64,000 bases of DNA from Paracoccus albus (GTDB lineage Bacteria > Pseudomonadota > Alphaproteobacteria > Rhodobacterales > Rhodobacteraceae), in the NCBI RefSeq assembly GCF_027913035.1, contig NZ_CP115775.1, positions 62,001 through 126,000 on the forward strand, written 5' to 3'. Made by a program: the position numbers and the translations under genes. Shown here in pieces: positions 35,510 through 46,385 of this stretch. How positions within the stretch are numbered: position 1 is the stretch's first letter; each line of letters opens with the position of its first letter. Below the pieces are notes generated by a model. The model was given only the letters and a program-made list of their open reading frames with translations, did not search any database and had not been told where the DNA came from.

Positions 35510-38500
35510 ATGCCGAAGAGAACCGACATCAAGTCCATCCTCATCATCGGCGCAGGACCCATCGTGATCGGGCAGGCGTGCGAGTTCGACTATTCCGGTG
35601 CGCAGGCCTGCAAGGCGCTGCGCGAAGAGGGGTATCGGGTCGTTCTCGTCAACTCCAATCCGGCAACGATCATGACCGATCCGGAAATGGCCGATGCGAC
35701 CTATATAGAGCCGATTACCCCCGGCATGGTCGAAAAGATCATTGCGGCCGAACGTCCCGATGCGCTGCTGCCGACGATGGGGGGGCAGACGGCGCTCAAT
35801 ACCGCGCTCGCACTGGCGGATGCGGGGGTGCTCAACAAATATGGGGTAGAACTGATTGGCGCACAGCGCGGCGCCATCGAAATGGCCGAGGATCGCAAGC
35901 TTTTCCGTGAGGCGATGGACCGGATCGGGTTGGAAAACCCCAAAGCAACCATCGTCACAGCGCCAAAAGACTCGCGTGGGAAGTACGATCTTGAGGCTGG
36001 CGTTCAGATCGCCCTGGATGCTCTGGAAGATATCGGCCTTCCCGCCATCATCCGCCCCGCCTTCACGCTTGGCGGCACGGGCGGTGGTGTGGCCTATAAC
36101 CGTGAAGACTATGTTCACTTTTGCCGCTCGGGCATGGATGCCTCGCCCGTTGGGCAGATTCTGGTCGATGAATCGCTGCTCGGTTGGAAGGAATATGAGA
36201 TGGAGGTCGTGCGTGACCATGCCGACAACGCGATCATCGTGTGTTCCATCGAAAACGTCGACCCTATGGGTGTCCATACCGGCGATTCGATCACCGTCGC
36301 GCCCGCGCTGACCCTGACCGACCGGGAATATCAGCGGATGCGGAACGGCTCGATTGCGGTTCTGCGCGAGATCGGGGTCGAAACCGGCGGCTCGAACGTG
36401 CAATGGGCCATCAATCCCGATGACGGCCGCATGGTGGTGATCGAGATGAACCCGCGCGTCAGCCGCTCTTCGGCGCTTGCTTCCAAGGCGACCGGCTTCC
36501 CGATTGCAAAAATCGCTGCGAAACTGGCGGTGGGCTATACGCTGGATGAACTGGACAACGACATCACCAAGGTCACCCCGGCGTCGTTCGAGCCGTCGAT
36601 TGACTATGTTGTCACCAAGATCCCGCGCTTCGCCTTCGAAAAATTCCCCGGCTCCAAGCCCGAGCTCACCACGGCGATGAAGTCCGTGGGCGAGGTCATG
36701 GCCATCGGCCGGACCTTCCACGAATCGCTTCAAAAGGCGCTTGCCTCGATGGAGAATGGCCTGACCGGCCTTGACGATATCGAGATTCCCGGCGCCTTGG
36801 ATGAGGGCAAGCCTGCCATTGTTCGCGCCTTGTCGAACCAGACCCCTGACCGCATTAGGGTCATTGCGCAGGCCATGCGCCACGGGCTGAGCGATGACGA
36901 AATCCATGCCGTCACCGCCTTTGAGCCCTGGTTCCTTGCCCGCATCCGCGAAATCGTCGAAACCGAAAACCGTATTCGCGATAACGGGCTGCCCGATGCA
37001 GAAGGTCTGCGTGCGCTGAAGATGATGGGCTTCTCGGACGCCCGCCTTGCCGCGCTGACCGGGCGCGAGGAATCCGACATCCGCCGGACCCGCCACGATA
37101 ACGGCATCAACCCGGTCTTCAAGCGCATCGATACCTGCGCCGCCGAGTTTGAGGCGCAGACCCCCTATATGTATTCTACCTATGAATCCCCCGCGATGGG
37201 CGAGGTGGAGAATGAGGCACGGCCGTCAGACCGCAAGAAGGTCGTTATCCTCGGCGGCGGTCCGAACCGGATCGGGCAGGGGATCGAGTTCGACTATTGC
37301 TGCTGCCACGCCTGTTTCGCGCTGACCGATGCCGGCTATGAAACCATCATGGTCAACTGCAACCCCGAGACGGTCAGCACTGACTACGACACCTCGGACC
37401 GGCTTTATTTCGAACCGCTGACGCTGGAACATGTGCTGGAAATCCTGTCGGTCGAGCAGGAAAACGGCACGCTGCACGGCGTCATCGTCCAGTTCGGCGG
37501 CCAGACCCCGCTGAAGCTGGCCAATGACCTGGAAGCCGCCGGCATCCCGATCCTCGGCACCTCGCCCGACGCCATCGACCTGGCAGAGGATCGCGAGCGG
37601 TTTCAGCAAATGCTTCAGGAACTGGGCCTCAAACAACCCGTCAACGGCATAGCCCATAGCGATGAGGAGGCCCGCGACATCGCGGCGCGCGTCGGCTTTC
37701 CGCTGGTGATCCGCCCTTCCTACGTCCTCGGCGGCCGCGCGATGGAAATCGTGCGCGATATGGACCACCTCAACCGTTACATCACCCATGCGGTCGATGT
37801 GTCGGGCAAGAACCCGGTCCTGCTCGACAGCTACCTTTCCGGCGCGATAGAGGTTGATGTCGACGCCCTTTCCGACGGCGAAACCGTCCATGTCGCCGGC
37901 ATCATGGAACATATCGAAGAAGCTGGCGTCCATTCCGGCGATTCCGCCTGCTCGCTGCCGCCGCACACGCTGGATGCCGCGACCATCGATGAATTGAAAC
38001 GTCAGACCGTCGCCATGGCGCAGAAACTCGGCGTTGTCGGGCTGATGAACGTTCAGTTCGCGATCAAGAACGGCGAAATCTTCGTCCTCGAAGTCAACCC
38101 TCGCGCAAGCCGCACCGTCCCCTTCGTCGCCAAGGCCACGGACAGCGCCATCGCCTCTATCGCCGCGCGTCTCATGGCGGGGGAACCGATGTCGAACTTC
38201 CCCGCGCGCGAACCCTATCCGGACGGCGTCGGCCCAGAGGACGATCTGCCCTTCGCCGACCCGCTGACGCTCGCCGACCCGATCACGCCGTGGTTCTCGG
38301 TCAAGGAGGCCGTCCTTCCCTTCGCCCGCTTCCCCGGCGTCGACACGCTGCTCGGCCCCGAGATGCGCTCTACTGGTGAAGTCATGGGCTGGGATCGCAA
38401 CTTCCCTCGCGCCTTCCTGAAGGCTCAACTTGGCGCGGGCGTCCAGCTTCCGCATAGCGGCGCAGTTTTCCTGTCAATCAAGGATGCCGACAAGACAGAG

Positions 38501-38845
38501 GCGATGGCACAGGCCGCCCGCGACCTGACCGCCATGGGCTTCACCATCATCGCGACAACCGGCACCGCGGATTTCCTTGCACAGAACGGGGTGGAGTCCG
38601 AACGTGTGAACAAAGTCTATGAGGGCCGCCCGAACATCGTCGACCGCTTGAAAAACGACGAGATCGCCATGGTCCTGAACACGACCGAGGGCGCCCAAGC
38701 CATCGCCGACAGCCGCGAAATCCGCGCCGTCGCGCTGTATGACAAGATCCCGTATTACACGACGGCTGCGGGGAGCATCGCGGCCGTGGCCGCGATCAAG
38801 TCGCGTGGGGAAGGGGAAGTCGGGGTGAGAAGTCTGCAGGCTTGA
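35510..38845 (+). CDS. carB: Carbamoyl-phosphate synthase, large subunit
   Basis: An 1111-residue enzyme that makes carbamoyl phosphate from bicarbonate, ammonia and two ATP, for arginine and pyrimidines. It contains two homologous ATP-grasp halves (starting [20 protein letters not shown] and [20 protein letters not shown]) and a C-terminal MGS-like allosteric domain ([20 protein letters not shown]). The start at 35510 matches the family N-terminus [10 protein letters not shown]. The small subunit gene is not adjacent. Confidence 0.97.
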   Translation: MPKRTDIKSILIIGAGPIVIGQACEFDYSGAQACKALREEGYRVVLVNSNPATIMTDPEMADATYIEPITPGMVEKIIAAERPDALLPTMGGQTALNTALALADAGVLNKYGVELIGAQRGAIEMAEDRKLFREAMDRIGLENPKATIVTAPKDSRGKYDLEAGVQIALDALEDIGLPAIIRPAFTLGGTGGGVAYNREDYVHFCRSGMDASPVGQILVDESLLGWKEYEMEVVRDHADNAIIVCSIENVDPMGVHTGDSITVAPALTLTDREYQRMRNGSIAVLREIGVETGGSNVQWAINPDDGRMVVIEMNPRVSRSSALASKATGFPIAKIAAKLAVGYTLDELDNDITKVTPASFEPSIDYVVTKIPRFAFEKFPGSKPELTTAMKSVGEVMAIGRTFHESLQKALASMENGLTGLDDIEIPGALDEGKPAIVRALSNQTPDRIRVIAQAMRHGLSDDEIHAVTAFEPWFLARIREIVETENRIRDNGLPDAEGLRALKMMGFSDARLAALTGREESDIRRTRHDNGINPVFKRIDTCAAEFEAQTPYMYSTYESPAMGEVENEARPSDRKKVVILGGGPNRIGQGIEFDYCCCHACFALTDAGYETIMVNCNPETVSTDYDTSDRLYFEPLTLEHVLEILSVEQENGTLHGVIVQFGGQTPLKLANDLEAAGIPILGTSPDAIDLAEDRERFQQMLQELGLKQPVNGIAHSDEEARDIAARVGFPLVIRPSYVLGGRAMEIVRDMDHLNRYITHAVDVSGKNPVLLDSYLSGAIEVDVDALSDGETVHVAGIMEHIEEAGVHSGDSACSLPPHTLDAATIDELKRQTVAMAQKLGVVGLMNVQFAIKNGEIFVLEVNPRASRTVPFVAKATDSAIASIAARLMAGEPMSNFPAREPYPDGVGPEDDLPFADPLTLADPITPWFSVKEAVLPFARFPGVDTLLGPEMRSTGEVMGWDRNFPRAFLKAQLGAGVQLPHSGAVFLSIKDADKTEAMAQAARDLTAMGFTIIATTGTADFLAQNGVESERVNKVYEGRPNIVDRLKNDEIAMVLNTTEGAQAIADSREIRAVALYDKIPYYTTAAGSIAAVAAIKSRGEGEVGVRSLQA

Positions 38846-38996
38846 CGGTGACATTCTCGCTTTGTTTTTTCCCCAGTCGGCACGTCCATGGATGTTAGTG
38901 CTTATCGCGGTTCTGCGCTGCAGCCTGTCTGCCAGATAGTAAACCCCGACAACCGTCGCGACCAACATTCAAAAAAAGAGAAAAGACTGCCTGTTC

Positions 38997-39197
38997 AGCA
39001 AGCGATTGGAGAGGGGCCGGTTTGTCTGGCCGGCCGCGAAGGACGGCAAAGTCAGCCTCAGTTCATCGATGCTGGCATTGCTTCTGGAAGGCATTGACTG
39101 GCGCATACCGCGAAAGACGTCGCGCCCTCTCACGACCGGAGATTTGTCACAAAATTCAGCATCATCAGCTGCCCTTGCGAGGGGTACGGCGGTATAA
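38997..39197 (+). pseudogene. IS66 accessory protein TnpB, 3' fragment
   Basis: Only the C-terminal part remains: KRLERGRFVWPAAKDGKVSL then LALLLEGIDWRIPRKTSRP. This block is diagnostic of IS66 TnpB. The 5' part is deleted, and the sequence before 38997 no longer matches. The frame runs on to 39197 beyond the family end. Confidence 0.8.
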
Positions 39198-39207
39198 ATC
39201 CAGCCAA

Positions 39208-39696
39208 GCTGGCGACACCTCGAACCTTGCCTTCCGATCCCGATGAACTCCGTGCGGTGGCGGAGCATTTGCGCGGTCTGGCCAAGGTTTCCAGCCCTGA
39301 AGGTCGAGAAGCTGGGACATCAACCCGCGGGTCATCGCAAGGTAGGGTTCGGCTTCAAATCGGAGAGCCTCGATCAACTGGCATTTGACCTGTCGGTAGA
39401 CCGCGAGATCGTCGCGGCTGCTGCGCGGGCCTTATCTCGATAACGGCCAGCTGGAGCTGGACAACAATATCTGTGAACGATCAATCAGGCTGCTGAGTGT
39501 CGGGCGGAGGAAATATCTGCTCATGAGGGCCGAAAGCGGCGGCAAGGCCGCAGCGATTGCCTGCACCCTCATCGAAATCGCCCGCATGAACGCAGCGGAT
39601 TCCGAGGTCTGGCTCACCTGGGTGCTCACCAAAATCGCCGATCACAAGATCAGCCGCCTCGACGATCGCGCAGCCTGGAATTGGCTGCCGGGTTGA
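39208..39696 (+). pseudogene. IS66 transposase TnpC, internally deleted
   Basis: An N-terminal piece (LPSDPDELRAVAEHLRGLA) is followed, in another frame, by VEKLGHQPAGHRKVGFGFKS and [21 protein letters not shown] large deletion then joins the C-terminus: [40 protein letters not shown] and a final [18 protein letters not shown]. Most of the catalytic domain is missing, so it is inactive. Confidence 0.85.
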
Positions 39697-39767
39697 AAGT
39701 CAACGGAAATCACGCCGCAAGGACACGATGTAAACAATGCGGCGCTAATAAAATAAGTAAACTGGCT

Positions 39768-40253
39768 CTAGTTTGCCGGTGCGTCTGCCGCAGCCTCAGC
39801 TTTGGTTGCGGATGATGTCTGCGAATCTTTGATCCTTCGCGCTTTGCCCTGCTCATCCTCACTCGATTGGGTCGCGGGCGCGGCTTTAACTGATTCATCT
39901 TCAGCTTCGGGACTGTTCGCAGTGCTCTGGACAGATATGCTCGGGTTCTTCGAAGATGTATCAACTAATGCCGGGCCGGGTGCCGGCTCTGTAGCAGTTT
40001 CAGCAACGTCCGGGCCCGCATCCAACCGGCTTACACGGTCGGAAAGAAGCTCTCCAGTTTCGATGTCATAGACCGATTCGAGCACGAATTCTCTCCGAAC
40101 CGCGCGCAACTTAAGCTGCCCATCTATCTCTGTGAATTCGATATTCTTGTAGCCCTGGGCCGCAAGTTGCGAATGGATGCGACTTTCCGAGACCTGTGCC
40201 GGAGCGGGCGCGGCAAGGAGCAGAAAAGGCAATACGGATAGCGCTGCGCGCAT
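39768..40253 (-). CDS. Exported PepSY-like protein with acidic low-complexity tail
   Basis: A 161-residue protein with a signal peptide (cleavage near residue 19, after APAQ). The next 60 residues ([40 protein letters not shown]) resemble a PepSY-type domain. The last 80 residues are a disordered Ala/Ser/Glu/Pro-rich tail. It is divergent from metG. The function is unknown; PepSY proteins often restrain proteases or bind small ligands. Confidence 0.75.
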   Translation of the reverse strand: MRAALSVLPFLLLAAPAPAQVSESRIHSQLAAQGYKNIEFTEIDGQLKLRAVRREFVLESVYDIETGELLSDRVSRLDAGPDVAETATEPAPGPALVDTSSKNPSISVQSTANSPEAEDESVKAAPATQSSEDEQGKARRIKDSQTSSATKAEAAADAPAN

Positions 40254-40410
40254 TCAGCAATCCGTTGGTAGCGACCATTCAATTATGCCGCAAACGAAGG
40301 CAGTGGTCTATTGTCTACTTATACAACCCATCAAAATTCTCGTTACCGCGCAGGCCTTTCCAAGGCTGCAACCAAAGGTTAAATACCCGCAAAAGTACCG
40401 GGAAAGCTTA

Positions 40411-42117
40411 ATGGCACGCCACCTCATCACATCCGCCCTGCCGTATATCAACGGGATCAAACATCTGGGCAATCTTGTCGGCTCTCAGCTGCCCGCCGAC
40501 CTGTTCGCCCGATATCTGCGCGGGCGCGGTCATGAGGTGATGTTTATCTGTGCCACCGACGAACATGGCACCCCGGCAGAGCTTGCCGCCGCCAAGACCG
40601 GTGAACCTGTGGCCGAATATTGCCGCCGGATGCATGCCGAGCAGTCGAAGCTGGCCGATGGGTTCGGGTTGTCCTTCGATCACTATGGCCGCTCTTCCAG
40701 CGAGCAGAACCGAAAACTGACGCAACATTTCGCCGGCCGCCTCGACGAAGAGGGCCTTATCCGCGAGGTGAACGAGAAGCAGGTCTATTCCATCGACGAC
40801 GGCCGCTTCCTGCCCGATCGCTATATCGAGGGCACCTGCCCAAATTGCGGCTATGAAAAAGCACGCGGCGACCAGTGCGAAAACTGCACCAAGCAGCTTG
40901 ACCCAACCGATCTGATTGATCCGCGCAGCGCGATTTCGGGCAGCACCAATCTGGAAGTGCGCGAGACTAAGCACCTGTTCCTTCGCCAGTCCGCTATGCG
41001 TGACAAGATCGCGGAATGGATCGACAGCAAGGCGGATTGGCCCGTTCTGACGACCTCGATCGCGAAGAAATGGCTGTTCGACGGTGACGGGCTTCAGGAT
41101 CGCGGCATCACGCGTGACCTCGACTGGGGCGTGCCGGTGCAAAAGGGCGACGCGCCCTGGCCGGGGATGGAGGGCAAGGTTTTTTACGTCTGGTTCGACG
41201 CGCCCATCGAATATATCGGCGCAACGGCAGAATGGGCCGATGCGAATGGCGGCGATTGGGAACGCTGGTGGCGGACCGACAAGGGTGCGGATGATGTGAC
41301 CTACACCCAGTTCATGGGCAAGGATAACGTGCCTTTCCACACGCTTGGGTTTCCGACAACGATCATGGGCTCGGACGAGCCGTGGAAGCTGGTCGACTAT
41401 ATCAAGTCGTTCAACTACCTGACCTATGATGGCGGACAGTTCAGCACCTCTCAGGGGCGTGGCGTGTTCATGGATGACGCGCTTGAGTTGCTGCCTGCCG
41501 ACTACTGGCGTTGGTGGCTTCTGTCCCACGCGCCCGAATCCGGCGACAGCGAGTTCACCTGGGAGAATTTCCAGCAATCGGTGAACAAGGACCTTGCCGA
41601 TGTGCTTGGCAATTTTGCCAGCCGGATCACGAAATTCTGCCGCTCTAAATTCGGAGAGGCCGTCCCCGAAGGCGGCGAGTGGGGCGAGGCAGAGCGTGAG
41701 TTGGCGCAAGCGCTGACCACCCGCATCCGCGCCTATGAAAGCCTTATGGACAAGATGGAGATCCGCAAAGCTGCCGGTGAACTCCGCGCGATCTGGGTGC
41801 TGGGGAACGAATATCTTCAGGCGGCCGCGCCCTGGGCGACTTTCAAGGAAGACCCGGAAAAGGCTGCAATGCAGGTTCGCCTTGGCCTGAACCTGATTGC
41901 GCTTTACGCCAACCTTTCCGCCCCCTTCATCCCATTCACCACAGCCACCCTGCGTGAGGCCATGAAAAGCGGCACGGACTGGCCCGACGATGTCGACGCA
42001 GCGCTGAATGCCCTGCCGCCCGGCCATGCTTTCACGGTACCCGATAACCTGTTCGCCAAAATCACGGACGATCAGCGCGACGATTGGGCAGAGCGCTTTA
42101 AGGGAGCGCGCGCCTGA
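40411..42117 (+). CDS. metG: Methionine-tRNA ligase
   Basis: A 568-residue class I aminoacyl-tRNA synthetase. The HIGH-type motif is in [21 protein letters not shown] zinc knuckle [17 protein letters not shown] lies near residues 143-159. The KMSKS-equivalent loop reads [16 protein letters not shown] and lacks the usual second Lys. The anticodon-binding domain follows ([20 protein letters not shown]). There is no C-terminal tRNA-binding extension. The start at ATG 40411 follows GGGAAAG. Confidence 0.95.
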   Translation: MARHLITSALPYINGIKHLGNLVGSQLPADLFARYLRGRGHEVMFICATDEHGTPAELAAAKTGEPVAEYCRRMHAEQSKLADGFGLSFDHYGRSSSEQNRKLTQHFAGRLDEEGLIREVNEKQVYSIDDGRFLPDRYIEGTCPNCGYEKARGDQCENCTKQLDPTDLIDPRSAISGSTNLEVRETKHLFLRQSAMRDKIAEWIDSKADWPVLTTSIAKKWLFDGDGLQDRGITRDLDWGVPVQKGDAPWPGMEGKVFYVWFDAPIEYIGATAEWADANGGDWERWWRTDKGADDVTYTQFMGKDNVPFHTLGFPTTIMGSDEPWKLVDYIKSFNYLTYDGGQFSTSQGRGVFMDDALELLPADYWRWWLLSHAPESGDSEFTWENFQQSVNKDLADVLGNFASRITKFCRSKFGEAVPEGGEWGEAERELAQALTTRIRAYESLMDKMEIRKAAGELRAIWVLGNEYLQAAAPWATFKEDPEKAAMQVRLGLNLIALYANLSAPFIPFTTATLREAMKSGTDWPDDVDAALNALPPGHAFTVPDNLFAKITDDQRDDWAERFKGARA

Positions 42118-42230
42118 TCGAGACAAAGCAGATGAACGACTGATCTGGACATCGGCAAGAGCGCCGCGTCTAGTCGGACCTGTCCTTGCGGCGGAATTTT
42201 CTGCCGCGCCGCAATCTGCCTTGGCCGGTC

Positions 42231-42992
42231 ATGCCCTTTGAGCCCAAAATTCTGATCTTCTGTGCCGTCGCGGCCCTTGCGGCGTGGGTGCAGACACTGA
42301 CCGGCTTCGCGCTCGGGTTGATCCTTATGGGGGTGACGGGCGCGCTTGGGCTTATGCCCGTTCCACAGGCGGCCGCGATTACCTCTCTGCTGGTGATGGT
42401 CAACGCGGTGCTGGTGCTGTCTCGGGGCTGGCGTGATGTGGATCGCCCGGCGCTGAGGCTGATCCTTGCGGGCGCTTTTCCGGCACTCGTGTTGGGCTAT
42501 TTTCTGCTGCACTGGCTGGCGGGGACGGCGTTGGGCCTGTTGCAGCTCCTGTTGGGTCTGGTGATCGCCGGCTCTGCGGCGCAACTGGCAGCGCGGCCCG
42601 CCCTGCGCAAAACACGCTCTCGGCCCTCCACATTTTGTCTGGCAGGTCTGGCGGGGGGCACGATGGGCGGGCTTTTTGCCACGACCGGACCACCCGTTAT
42701 CTGGCACCTCTATCGCCAGCCCATGAATCTGGCATCCGTGCGGGTAACACTGGTCGCGACCTTCCTGCTGACCCAGATCCTTCGCACCGGCCTCGTGATC
42801 GCTGGCGGCGGGATCACGCGGTCGCTGCTGATCGGCGCTGTCGTCGCTGCGCCTGCGGTTGTATTCGGCACATGGCTCGCCCGTCGCTTTCCGCCACCGG
42901 TTCAGACCGCGACGATCCGCAAGGTCGCGCTTGGCCTGTTGTTCATGTCGGGTTTGTCGCTGATCCTCTCGGCGCTTGGCAGACTGGTTTAG
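42231..42992 (+). CDS. TSUP family (TauE/SafE) membrane permease
   Basis: A 253-residue integral membrane protein with about eight hydrophobic segments in two repeats. Each repeat opens with a family pattern (VQTLTGFALGLILMGVTGAL; GLAGGTMGGLFATTGPPVIW). TSUP proteins export or import sulfite, taurine-derived sulfonates and other small organic anions; the substrate is unknown here. The start at 42231 is chosen at the homology boundary; an upstream ATG at 42186 adds 15 basic residues. Confidence 0.87.
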   Translation: MPFEPKILIFCAVAALAAWVQTLTGFALGLILMGVTGALGLMPVPQAAAITSLLVMVNAVLVLSRGWRDVDRPALRLILAGAFPALVLGYFLLHWLAGTALGLLQLLLGLVIAGSAAQLAARPALRKTRSRPSTFCLAGLAGGTMGGLFATTGPPVIWHLYRQPMNLASVRVTLVATFLLTQILRTGLVIAGGGITRSLLIGAVVAAPAVVFGTWLARRFPPPVQTATIRKVALGLLFMSGLSLILSALGRLV

Positions 42993-43059
42993 GCTGGCAG
43001 GCACTGGCATGAAGCGGCTGGCTCAGCTATTTAACTCACGAAACTGACAGGGGAATCCC

Positions 43060-43980
43060 ATGACACATTGCATCCTGATCGGCGCACCGGTGGACGAGGG
43101 GCAGCGCGTTCCCGGCTGCATGATGGGGCCATCTGCCTATCGTGTCGCAGGGCTGGGCAAGGTGCTGGAATCGCTTGGCCACACGGTAGAGGATCGCGGC
43201 GATGTGCAGCGCGGCCCCCTGGGTGAGGAAACACACGAAAACAGCGCAATCCATCACTTGCCAGAGGTTGTTGCATGGACCAAGGCGCTGTCTGCTTCGG
43301 CGCAGGTTGCCATGCCCGATGGTGTGCCGATCTTCATGGGCGGCGATCATTCGCTGGCACTGGGCACGGTTGCAGGCGTCGCTGCCCATGCAAAGGCGGC
43401 AGAGCGTCCGCTGTTCGTGATCTGGCTGGACGCGCACAGCGATTTTCATACGCCCGAGACCACGACTTCCGGCAATCTGCATGGCACCCCGATGGCCTAT
43501 GCCTCGGGCCGTGACGGTTTTGCACCTTTCCCGCCTTTCCCCGCCCCCGTCCCGGCAGAAAATATCTGCATGTTCGGCATCCGCAGCGTCGACCCGGCGG
43601 AGCACGCCATGCTGCAGGAAACCGAGATCACCGTGAACGATATGCGCGTGCTGGATGAGCGAGGCATTGTTGCGCCCCTTCGCGAGTTCCTTGAGCGCGT
43701 TCGCGCCGCCAACGGTTTGCTGCATGTTTCACTGGACGTCGATTTCCTCGACCCCGCCATCGCACCTGCCGTCGGCACGACGGTACCGGGCGGCACGACC
43801 TTCCGCGAGGCGCATCTCGTCTGCGAGATCCTGCATGAATCCGGGCTCGTGACGTCGTTGGATCTGGTAGAGTTGAATCCGTTTCTGGATGATCGCGGCC
43901 GCACGGCAAAGCTGATGGTCGACCTGGTTGGTTCCATGATGGGCCAGAAAGTGTTCGACCGCCGCACGCGCAGCTTCTAG
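43060..43980 (+). CDS. rocF: Arginase
   Basis: A 306-residue ureohydrolase that splits arginine into ornithine and urea. All manganese-site motifs are intact: FMGGDHSLALG, WLDAHSDFHTPETTTSGNLH and SLDVDFLDPAIAPAVGTTVP. The GNLHGTPMA segment and length favour arginase over agmatinase. It converges on the MFS gene with a 4-base overlap of the stop codons. Confidence 0.93.
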   Translation: MTHCILIGAPVDEGQRVPGCMMGPSAYRVAGLGKVLESLGHTVEDRGDVQRGPLGEETHENSAIHHLPEVVAWTKALSASAQVAMPDGVPIFMGGDHSLALGTVAGVAAHAKAAERPLFVIWLDAHSDFHTPETTTSGNLHGTPMAYASGRDGFAPFPPFPAPVPAENICMFGIRSVDPAEHAMLQETEITVNDMRVLDERGIVAPLREFLERVRAANGLLHVSLDVDFLDPAIAPAVGTTVPGGTTFREAHLVCEILHESGLVTSLDLVELNPFLDDRGRTAKLMVDLVGSMMGQKVFDRRTRSF

Positions 43981-45143
43981 CGCCAGACCGTTCGCAGCGA
44001 CCGGATACCAAAGGCCGGCCCAAGCGCCAGCAGCAGAAGCGTCAGGCGCCACCCAATCTCTCCCGCAACGACGGGTGTAAGCTGCACCGTGAAAATGGTC
44101 AGCGTGAAGCCAAGTGCCGTCTGCAGCGCCATGAGGCTGCCCGCCAGATCGGGCGGCGCATTATCGGCGATCAGGGCGGAAAACTGCGCACTGTCCGGGA
44201 TGATCGTCGCGCCCCAGAACAGCAGCAGCGCAAACATCAACCAGACAGGCCCGCCGAAGGCCGCCGCACTGGCGACGCCAGCCAGCCCCGACAACCACAT
44301 CGTGCCAGCCGCAATACGCGCCTTGCCAAACCGATCCGCCAGTTCCCCCGCCGGAACGCAGAAACACGCGCCAAGCGCGATTGCCGCAAATGCCGTCAGC
44401 GCAGAGAGGTTTTCGGTTGGTTTTGGCGGCAATCTCTGCGCATAGCTTGTCGCCGCCGCCACGCCGATCCATGTCCACAGGGCATAAAGCTCCCACATAT
44501 GACCAAGATAGCCGCCCGTCGCCGCGCGGATCGGCCGGTCCGTCCAGATCAGCCGGATCGCCCGAAAATCAAAGCTAAGCGCACGCGCATGATACGGGCC
44601 AAGCTGCAGCCGCAAAGCCAGAACCGAGGCGAGAACAGAGGCGGTACCGGCAAAGACAATCACCACACGCCAGTTCAGCCCACCCAGCAATGTCACCAGA
44701 TGCGGCATAGCGGAACCAAGCGTCAGCGCACCGACCAGCAGGCCGACCAGGTAGCCGCGATCTGTGCGCCCCCAGCCGATCATGATTTTCATCCCGACCG
44801 GATAAATCCCCGCAAACCCGACCCCCGCCAGAAAGCGAAGCAACACCGAAACCGGCGTGCCCGGCATGAACACCAGCAGGCCAAACGTCAGCAACCCGTT
44901 CATCAGTGCCGCCGCAGCCAGCACCTTGCGCGGGTCCAGACGATCCGCGATCCCGGTCACTGCAACGCCAAGTGCACCCACGACGAACCCAGCCTGCACC
45001 GCTGATGACAACAGCGCATGAAGGCTGCCCGGAATACCGCGGTCTCTGGCTATATCAAAGATTGCGGCACCTGTCGCGAACCATGGCGACATGCCCAGAA
45101 TGACTGTCAGGCAAAGCATAAGTGTCTCAGATTTTTTTGACAT
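43977..45143 (-). CDS. Major facilitator superfamily transporter
   Basis: A 388-residue protein with about 12 hydrophobic segments in two halves of six. The loop between segments 2 and 3 contains DRLDPRKVL, a version of the MFS motif A. The second half repeats it as GELADRFGKARIAAG. The overall look is of the CynX/NimT-like or drug-exporter branches, and the substrate cannot be named. A short palindrome (45224-45237) lies upstream. Confidence 0.87.
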   Translation of the reverse strand: MSKKSETLMLCLTVILGMSPWFATGAAIFDIARDRGIPGSLHALLSSAVQAGFVVGALGVAVTGIADRLDPRKVLAAAALMNGLLTFGLLVFMPGTPVSVLLRFLAGVGFAGIYPVGMKIMIGWGRTDRGYLVGLLVGALTLGSAMPHLVTLLGGLNWRVVIVFAGTASVLASVLALRLQLGPYHARALSFDFRAIRLIWTDRPIRAATGGYLGHMWELYALWTWIGVAAATSYAQRLPPKPTENLSALTAFAAIALGACFCVPAGELADRFGKARIAAGTMWLSGLAGVASAAAFGGPVWLMFALLLFWGATIIPDSAQFSALIADNAPPDLAGSLMALQTALGFTLTIFTVQLTPVVAGEIGWRLTLLLLALGPAFGIRSLRTVWR

Positions 45144-45223
45144 GCCTGCCTCCTCCCCTTGCGCCGCTTACTCTGCCTCGTCCGGCATGTATCTTTGCGA
45201 CGTAAGGCGTTAACGTTACTTGT

Positions 45224-45237
45224 CGTGACTTGTCACG
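45224..45237. promoter_or_regulatory. Palindrome between MFS gene and the small membrane-peptide gene
   Basis: CGTGAC-TT-GTCACG is a perfect 6-bp inverted repeat 80 bases upstream of the MFS start and about 100 upstream of the plus-strand small gene. An ACTTGTC word occurs twice in the same stretch. A regulator site is plausible but no regulator gene is next to it. Confidence 0.4.
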
Positions 45238-45338
45238 CTAAAAGGAAACTCATTCAAGCAGCCTTGGTAATCAAACCTGCTGTTGCAATCCCGGAACCCC
45301 CGGCCCATCTGATCATTGACCCGAAAACGGAGTGAACG

Positions 45339-45422
45339 ATGTCCCGCAAGGCCACACAAAGGCTGTCATTCTACCTGCTGTTCCTGCTGACGCTTTACGC
45401 GTCGCTGGCCGGCGCAGCGTAG
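45339..45422 (+). CDS. 27-residue hydrophobic peptide upstream of xpaC
   Basis: A small open frame MSRKATQRLSFYLLFLLTLY... ending SLAGAA: a basic start and one transmembrane segment. A GGAG ribosome site lies 6 bases before the ATG. Its TAG stop is part of the TAGGAGGTCGAG ribosome site of the next gene, which begins 9 bases later, so the two are probably translated together. It may be a genuine membrane microprotein or a leader peptide. The sequence alone cannot decide. Confidence 0.55.
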   Translation: MSRKATQRLSFYLLFLLTLYASLAGAA

Positions 45423-45431
45423 GAGGTCGAG

Positions 45432-46385
45432 ATGGCCAAACGCTTTGGCGGACGCTTTTCCCCCGGCGCGCAGGACATGCCGCAACCCAAGGGAGAGCCG
45501 GTTCACCCGCTGGAATCGCGGGTCAAATGGATCACGATTGCCGCGATCCCTTTTTTGATCACTGCCTTCTGGCAAGAGCCTTTGGGGTTGGTCACGAACC
45601 TCGCTGGTTTCGGTGTCGTGGCGCTCGGCTCTTTGCTGACACGCGAAGGCCTGCAGGCAGAGGCCGCCTATAATGCCCGGCGGGTCGCCCGGCGACCGGC
45701 CTGGCCACGCAAGCTGTTCGGTGGTGTCTTAACCGGGCTTGGGCTTGCCGTTGGTGCCTACGCCCCGGATGCAGCCGCAGGCGCCGCGCTGATCGGTGTC
45801 GCGGGCCTTGGACTGCATTACCTTTCCTTCGGCCCGGACCCGATGCGTGACAAGGGAATGGAGGGCGTCGATCAGTTCCAGCAGGACCGCGTCGCCCGCT
45901 TCGTGGCAGAGGGCGAGGATTATCTTGCCGGAATGCTCGACGCGATCCGTCGCACTGGCGACAGGCGGCTTGAAGCGCGCGTTCAGGTCTTCGCCGAGAC
46001 CGCGCGCGAACTGTTCCGCCGGGTCGAGGAAGACCCCGGCGATCTCGCCGCCGCGCGTCGCTATCTCGGCGTCTACCTGATGGGCGCGCGCGACGCGACG
46101 GTGAAATTTTCCGATCTTTATGCTCATACCAGAGACCAGAAAGCGCGTGAGGATTACGAGGCCCTTCTGACCGATCTCGAAGGCAATTTCGCCGCGCGGA
46201 CACGATCCCTGATCGAAGGCGGACGTACGGATTTCGACATCGAGATGCAGGTTCTCCGCGACCGTCTTGCGCGCGAGGGCGTGCGCCCAGCAGAGACCGA
46301 GCGTGCCGCCCTGGAAGATCGGCGCGGCGTGGAATTGACTGATCTTATTCGTGAAACCGTGAAGTCGGGGCGGAAGACCGACTGA
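45432..46385 (+). CDS. XpaC-type 5-bromo-4-chloroindolyl phosphate hydrolysis family protein
   Basis: A 317-residue protein with two or more hydrophobic segments in the N-terminal 135 residues and a helical, charged C-terminal part (about 140-300). The family name comes from a Bacillus gene and does not define a reaction; in many bacteria it is next to a tellurite-resistance TelA-like gene, which is absent here. A strong TAGGAGG site precedes the ATG. Its stop overlaps truA by one base (TGATG). Confidence 0.8.
   Translation: MAKRFGGRFSPGAQDMPQPKGEPVHPLESRVKWITIAAIPFLITAFWQEPLGLVTNLAGFGVVALGSLLTREGLQAEAAYNARRVARRPAWPRKLFGGVLTGLGLAVGAYAPDAAAGAALIGVAGLGLHYLSFGPDPMRDKGMEGVDQFQQDRVARFVAEGEDYLAGMLDAIRRTGDRRLEARVQVFAETARELFRRVEEDPGDLAAARRYLGVYLMGARDATVKFSDLYAHTRDQKAREDYEALLTDLEGNFAARTRSLIEGGRTDFDIEMQVLRDRLAREGVRPAETERAALEDRRGVELTDLIRETVKSGRKTD

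Larger units (their letters stand above)
38997..39696 (+). mobile_element. Remnant of an IS66-family element
   Basis: The region carries the end of a TnpB (Orf2) gene and the two ends of a TnpC transposase gene in the normal IS66 order. A full IS66 is about 2.5 kb; here only about 0.7 kb is left. The outer terminal repeats could not be identified with confidence, so the limits are those of the coding pieces. Confidence 0.8.

Noticed and set aside
34913..37096. A 727-codon minus-strand open frame opposite the DUF1217 gene and carB
   Set aside because: It is antisense to carB, has no family features and arises from the high GC content; the carB frame on the plus strand is certain.
40408..42126. 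A 572-codon minus-strand open frame opposite metG
   Set aside because: Antisense to an intact aminoacyl-tRNA synthetase gene; no protein-like motifs.
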